Positions 43,993 through 52,886 of a DNA stretch of 64,000 bases are shown here, piece by piece (position 1 is the first letter of the stretch; every line of letters begins with the position of its first letter). The stretch is from Karstenula rhodostoma CBS 690.94 (taxonomy: Eukaryota > Ascomycota > Dothideomycetes > Pleosporales > Didymosphaeriaceae): NCBI GenBank assembly GCA_010093485.1, contig MU001497.1, positions 1,675,031 through 1,739,030 of the forward strand, given 5' to 3'. The notes below the pieces were generated by a model. That model saw only the letters and a list, made by a program, of their open reading frames with translations, did no database searches and was not told the origin of the DNA. The translations under genes were made by a program, and so were the position numbers.

Positions 43993-45836
43993 ATGAAATT
44001 GGTCCACGATTTTGGTCGCATGAGAAGGGAACGGGATCAGTTTCACAAAGATATCGCGAAGACCGGAAAAGAAACCGGTCCTGAAGATTTAGGAAGCATC
44101 AGGCGATATCGACGCTCCATACCTGAGCGCGGAAGTTTGAAGAGGGCTTGCTCTGATTCATGGGTGGAGGGTTGTCCGCGCTTCATTCAATCTGGTGCGC
44201 CTGGTGAACAAACATTACTGCTAGAAGGTAGGCAATACCCCAGCCGATAGCAACCCCAGTTTTGGCTTACTGTATCATAGGCGATCAGGATGTCGCAGAC
44301 GAACCATTCTCGCAGGATGGCAGCCTTGGCCTCAGCCGACATCGACTTTGCAGATCATCCTCCGTCGTAACCCTCGAGCAGTATCATCTCTTAAGCAAAT
44401 ATCCTTGTGCTCAAAAGAAGAGGTTCCCATACGCTGTGCAATTCCTCCGCGCATCTCTTGACGACTGCGATGAAGTCACTCGTACTTGCATTCTCGGTGA
44501 CTTTCGCACTACCCCTCTCTGGGATCCACTCAATTGCCAAACTGGTCCTTCTGAAGAGAAGGAAAAACTACAATACGTGGATATTCTGGCATGGTACCAG
44601 GCGCAGGTCTTCGATGCTTACTTGGGAATACCACAGAGCGATCTTTTCCCGCGTCCCTACGTTACTTTCGAGCACGAGAGTGGAAATTCAAGTCATCTGT
44701 CTGTTTCAAGCTCATCGAGCTCAGGCAGCGGGACATGGGAGCGGGTGAGCACTGGGTTCTACGTTCGGAGAGAGCGACGCAGTTCACTACCGCTGCCGAC
44801 TGGACGAAGTGATTACTAGGGGGAATCCAAACAATCGGTCCCGCCGAAGCAAACGGGCTCCAGCTCTTCCCATCGACGGACTGTTTCCACTCCAGCAATT
44901 ACCAATTCCGATCAGGATCCGCACGCGACGAAGATCGTCAAGGGCGGACATGGGGACGCCATGCTGGCTGACCCGCTGCCTCATGGGCCCGTCAAAATGA
45001 ATATTGCAGATGCGTTCGCGGAGAGAATTAAGTCTGAGAGGCGGGATAGTTTCCTCGCTCATACGAACGACGAGAGCATTGCAGTGCGAGTAAGCGAACA
45101 TATATCTCGTTTTGAGCGTTTGTCAGCCCCGCCGGAACGGCCCGTCAACAACCCTGCCATCATCAAGCCGAGGACGGTAGGAGCGGATACGTCAAGTTCT
45201 TCCTGCGAGGAGAGCAGCGAGGAGAGCAGTGAGGAGGATGAAGACGCTCGTGTTTTGCGGACATGGCTGACTGAATGGGACTTCACGAAGCAGACTGTTG
45301 CGGCGCCGGTACTGAAATCTCAGCTCCCGGATCCGGAGGCCTTTGCAAGGTTTGAGGAGGGGGTGGGCGGGGAGACGCAGAGTGTGGTGGAGGCGGTGGT
45401 TGACGTGGGGAATGGGAGGAGTGTGGTGGGGAGGTTGGAGAGACCGACGGTGCCGGCTGTTCCGCAGTCGTCGGTGGTTACGCGGGGTGCGGAGGCTACG
45501 CAGACTACACAGACTACGGAGCCTACGGAGAATACGCAAGATACCGAGGCTACGCAGACTGCGCAAGATACGGAGCCTACACAAACTACGGAGCCTACGC
45601 AGGGTGCAGAGGCTACGCAGGGTGCGGAGGCTACGCGGACTACAGAGGCTACGGAGGCTACGCAGACTACGCAGACTACACAGACTACGGAGCCTACAGA
45701 GAATACGCAAGATACTGAGGCTACGCAGACTGCGCAAGATACGGAGCCTACACAGACCACGGAGCCTACGCGGACCACGGAGCCTACACAAACTACAGAG
45801 ACTACGCAGACCCAAGGGCCGGGACTTGGTCTTTAA
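43993..45836 (+). CDS. Unrecognised protein with Thr/Gln/Glu/Pro repeat tail
   Basis: I do not recognise it. Three exons fit: 43993-44227, 44281-44744 and 44820-45836, totalling 1,716 nt (571 aa). The second intron ends with the in-frame triplet TAG, which otherwise looks like a stop. The first 250 residues are polar, with KLVHDFGRMRRERDQFHKD, YAVQFLRASLDDCDEVTRT, FRTTPLWDPLNC and LAWYQAQVFDAYLGIPQSDL. Then come a Ser-rich linker, an acidic run (CEESSEESSEEDEDA) and LRTWLTEWDFTKQT. The last 115 residues are tandem repeats of the type TQTTEPT. The frame starts 33 nt after the stop of the gene before it, in the same frame, so both may be one transcript or one gene. After the final TAA an acidic frame continues to 45956. 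Confidence 0.5.
45482..45815 (+). repeat. Coding minisatellite (Thr-Gln/Glu-Pro units)
   Basis: Degenerate 9- to 21-nt units such as ACGCAGACTACGGAGCCT are repeated throughout. On top of this, a segment of about 110 nt near 45490-45600 recurs near 45655-45765 (ENTQDTEATQTAQDTEPTQT in both), so the array also grew by a larger duplication. All unit changes keep the reading frame. Confidence 0.85.
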
Positions 45837-45956
45837 CAGGATCCGTACCCGCAAGACGATTCACAGTATTTGTTAGGGGAGAATACAGATGAAGAGGATG
45901 AAGAAGACGAAGACGATGGAGATGATGGAGATAGTGAAGAGGGGACAATGGCGTGA

Positions 45957-46411
45957 CGTGGATGAATCGGAGGACGATGGGGACGACGGAGGAATCAGAT
46001 TAGATCATCGATAGCGTATTTCAGCGCAGGTTCGGGTGTAGCGCTTCTCGCATAGACATAGAGTACAGCATGGAAAGCTCGAGCACGATTACCTTCGGTG
46101 TTATTTGCAATCGGGTAGGGGCAGTGTGATTGTGCTTTTGAGGAAGCGCTGTAGGTTTCTGGTTTGATATGCTTTCGAGCCTTGTGCGGTGGGAAGTTAT
46201 GACCAAGTGCCATATGTTGCGCTGAGGTGACGCAATGAACGTACCGTACTAAGCTAAGCGAGCGCACTTTTCTCGTCGAATTCCACGCGCTAGCCTAGTC
46301 CGTCCCCGCACTTCACCGCCGAATACCACACCAATTTTCCCCCTTCCCCCTGCCCTAAAACCCCCGCTATATATATGCAACGTTAAACATAATTGTCACC
46401 AAAACAAAGCA
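45957..46411. other. Spacer before the tRNA gene
   Basis: About 450 bp with no coding frame of note. A TATATATA run lies about 40 bp upstream of the tRNA start, in a position used by TFIIIB at some fungal tRNA genes. Confidence 0.4.
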
Positions 46412-46581
46412 GTCGCTTTAGCTCACTTGGGAGAGCGCCAGACTGAAGCAATCCGCCCCTCGGGGTCGGCAAACTTCGGTTCAACTCGAATATCTGGAGG
46501 TGTAAGTCAATCTGCATATGGATCGATGCATCGAACAAAAATTAATAAATTCTAGACTGTGTTCGATCCACAGAAGCGACA
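46412..46581 (+). tRNA. tRNA-Phe (GAA) with two intervening sequences
   Basis: The acceptor stem GTCGCTT (46412-46418) pairs perfectly with AAGCGAC (46574-46580), with discriminator A at 46581. The D stem is GCTC/GAGC. The anticodon stem CCAGA/TCTGG flanks the anticodon GAA at 46445-46447. The T arm is CTGTG TTCGATC CACAG (46557-46573). A normal-position intron follows G37 (46449-46491, 43 nt) and contains a CCGCCCC/GGGGTCGG hairpin and TTC able to pair with the anticodon. A second insertion of 54 nt (46502-46555) splits the variable loop. Removing both leaves a 73-nt cloverleaf with a 5-nt variable loop. The A box (TAGCTCACTTGG) and B box (TTCGATCC) are present but about 100 bp farther apart than usual. 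Position 15 is C, unusual for a tRNA. Confidence 0.85.
46502..46555 (+). other. Variable-loop insertion with GTAAGT...CTAG ends
   Basis: A 54-nt AT-rich segment between AGGT and A-CTGTG of the tRNA. It starts GTAAGT and ends TTCTAG, with TTAATA about 12 nt before the end, so it looks like a small spliceosomal intron. It also holds a palindrome (CGATGCATCG). Shifting the borders by one base (46503-46556) would leave G at position 48 opposite C15, restoring a Levitt-type pair, so the exact borders are open. Confidence 0.6.
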
Positions 46582-46588
46582 TCTGTTC

Positions 46589-46595
46589 TTTTTTT
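46589..46595 (+). terminator. RNA polymerase III terminator
   Basis: A run of seven T starting eight bases after the discriminator base of the tRNA, a standard pol III stop signal. It supports transcription across both insertions. Confidence 0.75.
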
Positions 46596-46841
46596 GCGAA
46601 TTTTTTCGGGGTGCGGAGGAACACGTTTGATGTGTGTGGTGCTTTTTTGAGGGGTGGGGGTTTGATTGGGTTAGTTTATTTAGTACGCGGGACACTGCGC
46701 CTATCTATCTATGTTCGCGACGTTGATTGGGTTCCTCAAATCTTTGCACTTGGTTGGGACCAGCCGTCGCGGCCGCTTGGGAATTGTTAGTATGCCGTCA
46801 CTCACTGCAGTGGAACTTACATTATGTTACTTGCCCACAGG

Positions 46842-47520
46842 TCAGCTCTGGTAGTACGCGTACAGCTTCGCGCGAGCATCCACCACAGCCATCGGATTCT
46901 TAGTAAGAAAGAAAGAGCCTTCTCGAGAACCGGTATCTTGTGATTCGCCGGTACCAGAACACGAACGAACACATTGCCCCAGTTCACCGTCCCGTTACCA
47001 GCAGAAAATAAGCGTCAGCTTGGGTGATAAAGTTGCCGAATTTTCTGTCTGTCGAGCTGGCTACCGCGGCGATGCTCACGACCGATGAGGTGTTAGATTG
47101 AATAACGAGTCCTCCTCCTCCACCAGTGGCTAAGAACCGATTCAGGGAAGCCGACAGGTCGGGCGCGAATAATGACACGTGCACGAGGTCGCCGCGGCCA
47201 TCGTGGGTGTGAAAGAATGTGATGTTGCAGTACGAAATTGCTGCGTCGAGGTAGAAAGTGATGTCCTTTACCGCGAAGTATCCTAGATTTCTGGTGCGAA
47301 AAGCACTAACAGCCCGTCCTGTTGAGTTTGACATCAGAGGTCGCACGGCCTGGGTAGGTAGATTGTGTGATCGGTTCCACGATTTTCTGATTGTTGACAC
47401 GAACCACAAAGTGGAGTCCCGTAAAGTAGTAGGCAAATATGGATAATACTTCAATGTTCGGTTCTATGATATCTTGGCCCTCTACGACCGCTGTACGCTC
47501 AACCCATCCTTACTTGTTTC
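46842..47520 (-). CDS. Unrecognised gene or frameshifted remnant
   Basis: Protein-like readings in more than one frame on the minus strand. From about 47506 one frame reads ERTAVVEGQDIIEPNIEV and IFAYYFTGLHFVVRV, ending near 47332. The next frame takes over with NLGYFAVKDITFYLDAAI, FFHTHDGRGDLVHV and GGGGGLVIQSNTSS, to QADAYFLL near 47000. A GTAACG donor there can join, in phase, a last exon reading NPMAVVDARAKLYAYYQS with its stop at 46842-46844. The join between the first two frames is not resolved; GT/AG choices there do not keep phase, so a frameshift or a missed intron is possible. I do not recognise the family. Confidence 0.35.
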
Positions 47521-47577
47521 TAATAAGGAATTCTTTGCGTCCGCTTCTACATCTACGTAACCAAAATCCCCATCGTC

Positions 47578-49281
47578 TTAGTGACTGGTAGTATTTCGCA
47601 ACCCTGCATTGTATGCGAAGAGGCTCGCTATGATCGCCACGGTTGCGATACCGGTAGACGCGGCGAATGAGTACCTGATCCCGTCATAGTAGATCAATCG
47701 TGCTTTCAGCTGGATTTCTGGAGGTAAGCTGCGGAGCGCAGTCACTGAATGCCGGATGCTATCGATGGCTTCCTGCTTGTTTGGGATTCCGTCCAGGGCG
47801 TCTGGGAGTCGCCAGTTCAGAGTGTTTTGAACAATGGCAGCACTGATGGCTACACCCCACACGGTCCCTAAAGATCTAATCAAATAGACAGTCGATGCAG
47901 ACACGGCGTGATCTATGTCTGTGAGCGGATGCCGTGCACATGAGTGAAGTCTAGCAGCTTACCTGAATGACCGAATGAGGCCAGTGTCGTGAATAGAGTG
48001 GCTGGATAGATGATGCCTTGCCCCAGATTGGCAGGGAAGATAAACACCATGTACTTCCACGTCTTATCATGGAAGGATAGAGAAGTCACCATGGCGTTAC
48101 CGGCAGCCAAGAAAAGAGCCCCTACTCTTACCAACGGGATCAATCTGCCCCAACGCGACATTACAATGCCTGCAATGAGGCCACCCACAGGGGTAGCAAG
48201 CGAGGGTATCGCAAGCCGGGCGCCAGCTTTGGTAGCAGAGTCCAGCAGGACCACCTGGAAGAAAAGCGGAAGCATGAAAAGATACGCATACGCAGCCGTT
48301 CCAGCGCAGATATTCGCGGTTTGGATCGCGATAGGGTTCCTGCCACGCAATTGACGCAGAGGAATGACAGGAATCGCAGTCGTCCGAGACTCAACCCAGA
48401 TGAAACCTCCAAGCAGCACAAAACTGCCGACGAGTGAACCAATGACCCACGCGTTGCTCCACGGTAGTTCGTTGCCACCCAGACTTAGGCCCACGAGCTG
48501 CACCGAGATGCCAGTCACTAGCAGCAGAGCGCCCAGGAAGTCGACCTTTTCCCGTATCTCTTTCCAAGTGGGATGGAGTTCAATTGGATTCTTGACAACG
48601 AGCCAGCCGAGGATAAACGCGATGATGGAGATGGGCACTTGGACGAGAAAACACCAGCGCCAGCCAATGTAGTCGGCAATGGAACCCCCGAAAGAAGCTC
48701 CGCATATCGAACCGAATCCAAAGATACCGTTCTGCAGCGCTTGGTACATGCCGCGCCTTCGAAAAGGAATCATGTCCGAATTGACAACCGTTGCTGGATC
48801 GTTTGGTCAGTCACGTGTCAGGTCTCAGGCGCACGGGCAACATCTTACCCATCGTCATCAATCCTCCGCCTCCAAATCCCGTCAACGCTCGCATCAGATT
48901 AGCGACAAGCATACTGTTAGCCAGACCGCAGCCCAGACATCCTGCCGCGAACGTGGTAGTCGACACAAAGAAGCAGACGCGCCGTCCAAAGATGTCGCTA
49001 AACCGGCCATAGAGCGGCTGAAACGCCGTGCTGGTGACGAGATAAGACGTCGTCAGCCACGACGCGGTATTCGCAGCATCAAACTCGGAGCTGATGACGG
49101 CATATGTCGCTGCTGTGATGGTACTGTCGAAACCGTACAAAAATACGTTTGCGAAAATGGCCAATTCGATCCAGAAGAACCCTCGCGGCGGCTTCCAATT
49201 CTCTTCTTCCGGCGGCCGGAGCAGCAGAGGCGTAGCCTCGTTGGGCTCCTGGCCGGCTTCTTCAGCGTCGCGCGGCGACAT
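47578..49281 (-). CDS. MFS transporter, DHA2/vacuolar amino-acid (Fnx/Vba) type
   Basis: Proton-coupled major facilitator with probably 14 membrane helices, most like the vacuolar basic amino-acid or drug transporters. The start at 49281 (MSPRDAEEAGQEPNEATPLL) gives a cytosolic N-terminus with a TPLLL dileucine-type vacuolar signal; upstream in-frame codons look like leader. Exon 1 contains GFDSTITAATYAVISSEF and LYGRFSDIFGRR, the motif A loop. An intron (about 48847-48788) joins in phase to ATVVNSDMIPFRRRGMYQAL, then GASFGGSIADYIGWRWCFL (motif C region). The second intron (about 47959-47909) joins FGHS to DHAVSASTVYLIRSLGTVWG. It ends LRNTTSH. Length is about 530 aa. Substrate cannot be read from the sequence. 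Confidence 0.88.
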
Positions 49282-51855
49282 GTTTGTGCAGCACCATGGC
49301 GACCTGCTGTTGAGGGCTTTTGTTCGTTGCTGCCGTCTTTTCTCGGCTGGGATATTGCGACATCTCACGAGTTCTGAGGCAAGCGCTAACGGGCTGTGGT
49401 CTGCACGCTGACGTGGGGTCCTTGTTGAGCGCTTGCACCACGATTCAATGATATCACCAGCACAGTTCTTTTCACAATATGCAAGTGTGGAACTACTATT
49501 CATCTCCTTTCCTCTCCACGGTCCCTACAAACCCTGCCACGTCGACAACCGGCCATGAAATCGAAAATCGCTGTGGCATACCCCATGTAGTGCCCGCGCC
49601 TTGATCTCGTCATGATCTGAATTTACTCCTCATACCTTTGGTGAACTCAAAAGGAACATATCGTATCTAATACATCGGCTCCGGACAAGGTCTATCCAGC
49701 AGTAGATTCTCTTCCGTTCTAGCATATCTCTGTCACGACCGAAACGATATGCTGACGATGGTGTACGAACGACCACGCTACCCTAGTGTGCGACCGCAAA
49801 GTGTTGCTCAACATTGAGCGTAGTGATGTAGAAATTGACACTTTGCCCTGGGGCAAACCCGCACAGTGCTGGCCGAAACTGAGCGCCACTTCCCTCGGCA
49901 TAGCTATACTTGTTGAGGGATTTCGATGGGGCGGATTCATATCTTGTATGCTCACAATAAGTATATCGGACTCGCCCTTCCTATCGATCGACTTTTGAAC
50001 AGGCCAGAAATATATGTCTGTTCGTCAGCAGGATTTTAAAAGACGGCGATGATGAAGAGAAAAGAAGTATATGGTCGTCAGAACCAGGTGGTAAAAAGAA
50101 CCGCGCAATCGTGTGGTCTGAGAATTTCCCTCGCGTTATGGACATCTTGATTTTGCGTTCTGTGTCTGGTCTCTCTGGACCTGTATATATGGACGGAACT
50201 TGAAGAAATCAATGGAGGTGGGGCTATGTTCTGTGGGTCTACTAGAGTATCTTCGTTATTAATCTATTCAAGCCAACTAATGTGTCATTAAAGCCCCTGC
50301 CGCTTCTGCACTCAAGTACAAAAACGTGGTCCGGACAGCTGGTGTCGAAGATGACAAAACAGCTTATCAAGGTCAACCTAACGAGGAGAACGATCGCCTG
50401 TGGGAGAAGCTTTACAGCTGTACGCCGAGAGCTTGGAGTTTTGCGCATTAAGCCTTCTGACTATGTTTAGTCGGTATGACGGAAATTCCGATGAAAGACG
50501 CCTCCCAATTGGCAAATCCAACGGTACCCATCTCAGGCGACCCAGTGGCCACTATATATGTATTCCACGAAATACATTGTCTGGTTTGTAGCAAACAGTC
50601 ACTGAGATAGCCACAGCAGAACATGGTGCGCAAACGTATCTTTGGAACGACACCATGGGAGACATGGGAGACATTTACTCTCTTCGACACATAGGTCACT
50701 GCACCGATCCGCTGCGACAAAGCCTCATGTGCTCCAGCGACATCACCCCAATTTCATATGCTTAGTACCCAAAGTACAATCAAGTTCTACCGACGACCGG
50801 AGTCACGCATACGTGCCGAGACTTCGATGCGATAAAGGACTGGTCCAACGAGCGGTATACTTCCGTGTGGAGCTTAAGATGCTGTGGAGGATCTGCTAGG
50901 TAATGTTGTGCACGACTCATGAGGCACACCATAGATGTCTATATAAAGTGATGGTCCTTGGGGCTAACAATGTGGGGCGCTTAGACTCACCATCTACCTC
51001 CATAGTCTATCAGATATCTGTTGCTGTGAAGTTTTTGGAAGCCATAGGAAGTCAAGCGTGGACGATGACCATGTCGTTGAAATCTAGGGATTGACATCGG
51101 CATGAGATCCAAGGATCTTGATATGTGAAATTTTGCTTCCATACAATCTGTTCCTCTTAGTGTCAACTCCATGTAGTATGTGCATGTTCATTGTATGTTA
51201 CCGTGTAGGATCAAATGGCACTAGCGCGAAAGTGGAAGGTGAAAGATACGTCGACACACCACTCTCGATTGAAGCTTAAGCACGCTAGCCTGCATTCAGT
51301 CTCATATTGAAAAGGTATAAAGTTCATAATTCTGATCAAAATTATACAGTAGCAATCTTCCTCTAGGTTTTTCTGAGACAATTCGCGACGTACAAAGTCA
51401 TTTTACAAACTGAGTGAGTGCTTTTCTGAGCTCCTACCCAAATTGGAAGGTATCTCTGTTATCGTGCAGATACGGATGCGCCTAGAGGCACCTGCATCGA
51501 AGGAAGCTGGGCAATGGACTATGCGGTCACAAGTATTGAGGGTTGTTCAAGCACCTCGAAGTTCCTCCCTGGCGTGTGTGAATGTTTCCTTAGGCCATAG
51601 TCCTGGACCTCAGAGTGGTTATCTCGATCGTTAAACTTCCTCCCGCTCGACTCGTGACCCGCGATAAGCTTAATTACCAGGTAAAAATACTGAGGGCACG
51701 ATGATACGATACCCTAATCTCTCGTGCGTAGTGGCGGGGATGCGGGGCGCTTAGCGAACAATAGTCGGACCTGCTGCATACCATACGTAGCCCTTATACG
51801 TAGAGCCTTACTATGCGTCGTACTTCTATCGCTATCACACTTTGAACCTTGAACG
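49282..51855. other. Long intergenic stretch, no gene seen
   Basis: About 2.6 kb between the divergent MFS transporter and UstYa-like genes. The frames are short, broken and without motifs. The composition is more AT-rich than the genes, compatible with old decayed DNA, but I cannot identify a transposon. Confidence 0.45.
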
Positions 51856-52554
51856 ATGGCGACCGAACGAGACCCCGCTCTCACGACTCTTAACGACGAA
51901 GAGAAATTCAAAGACTTCTCAGATGTAGACTCGGAAGAACATGGCATCGGCCCGTACCTCTTGAAGTCACGATCATGGCGAACGGTGCTTTTGGTCGTGT
52001 CCGCCGGCATAGTCGTCATCCTACTTGCCTTCGTCGCAATATCCTGGACGAGGTCACCGCACCTAAAGTATGACCACTGCGGCACGAACGCAGACGAGGC
52101 TCGCGCAAGAGGGTGTGTGTTCGAAACAACCGGATTTACCTGGCTCGCGCCCGAGTGCGCCGACCCTGCTACTGAAGCCGAGTTCCTCGACTACATCGCG
52201 AAGAACGAATTCAAGTACTATCGCACCGAGAACTACACGGAAGAAGTGAGCGTTGAAGAGATAAGAAAAGGCAACGGTCCGGGCTTCTTCGTACGCGAGA
52301 AGTACCACTTGACGCACTGCTTGTTCTTGATGAAGAAGTTGCATCGGATGAAGGACAAAGGCGCGATGATTGACGGCCAGATCATGCCGCTTCATCACAC
52401 AGAACATTGCATGGGCCAGAACCTGAAAGCGCTGGAGGATACAGAATTCAGGAAGCATGATGTGCAGTTTTCCTACACAAAATACCCATACTGTGGAAAG
52501 CCAGGCGGTTACAACCTGGAGTGGCCGGAGCAGGGCACATGGACGGATTCCTGA
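51856..52554 (+). CDS. UstYa-like (DUF3328-type) membrane protein
   Basis: Single-exon protein of 232 aa, most like the broad UstYa family, whose studied members act as oxidases in fungal ribosomal-peptide and other secondary-metabolite pathways. An acidic cytosolic lead is followed by one membrane segment, TVLLVVSAGIVVILLAFVAI (about residues 45-64). The lumenal part begins with the usual CGTNADEARARGCVFE, then WLAPECADPATEAEFLDY. Two HxxHC motifs, HLTHC and HTEHC, lie about 35 residues apart, as expected for the metal-binding core. No precursor peptide with Kex2-type repeats, no S41 peptidase, cytochrome P450 or synthase lies nearby, so its pathway is unknown; the next genes are an arylsulfotransferase and a beta-galactosidase. 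Confidence 0.78.
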   Translation: MATERDPALTTLNDEEKFKDFSDVDSEEHGIGPYLLKSRSWRTVLLVVSAGIVVILLAFVAISWTRSPHLKYDHCGTNADEARARGCVFETTGFTWLAPECADPATEAEFLDYIAKNEFKYYRTENYTEEVSVEEIRKGNGPGFFVREKYHLTHCLFLMKKLHRMKDKGAMIDGQIMPLHHTEHCMGQNLKALEDTEFRKHDVQFSYTKYPYCGKPGGYNLEWPEQGTWTDS

Positions 52555-52886
52555 AGTGTTTCAATGAAATGACAAGATTTGAGATGATTAGGGCGGCTGC
52601 AATGCAAAAGTGTGATTGTTTTTCGCCGCTATCTGATGTTCACAAACGTCATGAGGCGCATGCAACTGTAAGCACGCCATTGGAGGAATGACTGACGATT
52701 AACCCTCCATTTAAGGATGCCCCCCCATTACGATTTCCTCATCAAACACAACAACGCCACAACGCCTTATACGCCCCTTCATCTAAGAGAGCCCTGGTAT
52801 AGTTCGAAAGCCTCCACAAGGTCAATGTACCCTTCCCGAAATGACGGACTCATCAAGTTCTGACCACGGCAGTGCCGTCCAACACC
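52555..52886. other. Spacer and promoter of the sulfotransferase-like gene
   Basis: A 332-bp stretch between two plus-strand genes. No feature beyond the expected 3' end and promoter. Confidence 0.4.

Noticed and set aside
44817..44819. Stop-codon readthrough at the in-frame TAG
   Set aside because: A 75-nt intron (44745-44819) with a GTGAGC donor and this TAG as acceptor keeps the frame, so no readthrough is needed.
45482..45815. CRISPR-like array
   Set aside because: Units are directly adjacent without unique spacers, lie in a coding frame, and the genome is eukaryotic.
45192..45878. Repetitive open frames in other registers over the TQTTEP repeat (Arg/Leu/Ser- or Val/Cys-rich)
   Set aside because: Tandem repeats of nine-base-type units stay open in all frames; only the Thr/Gln/Glu/Pro frame continues from upstream non-repetitive protein.
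49282..51855. Transposable element in the long spacer
   Set aside because: No terminal repeats, transposase, reverse transcriptase or integrase motif could be seen.
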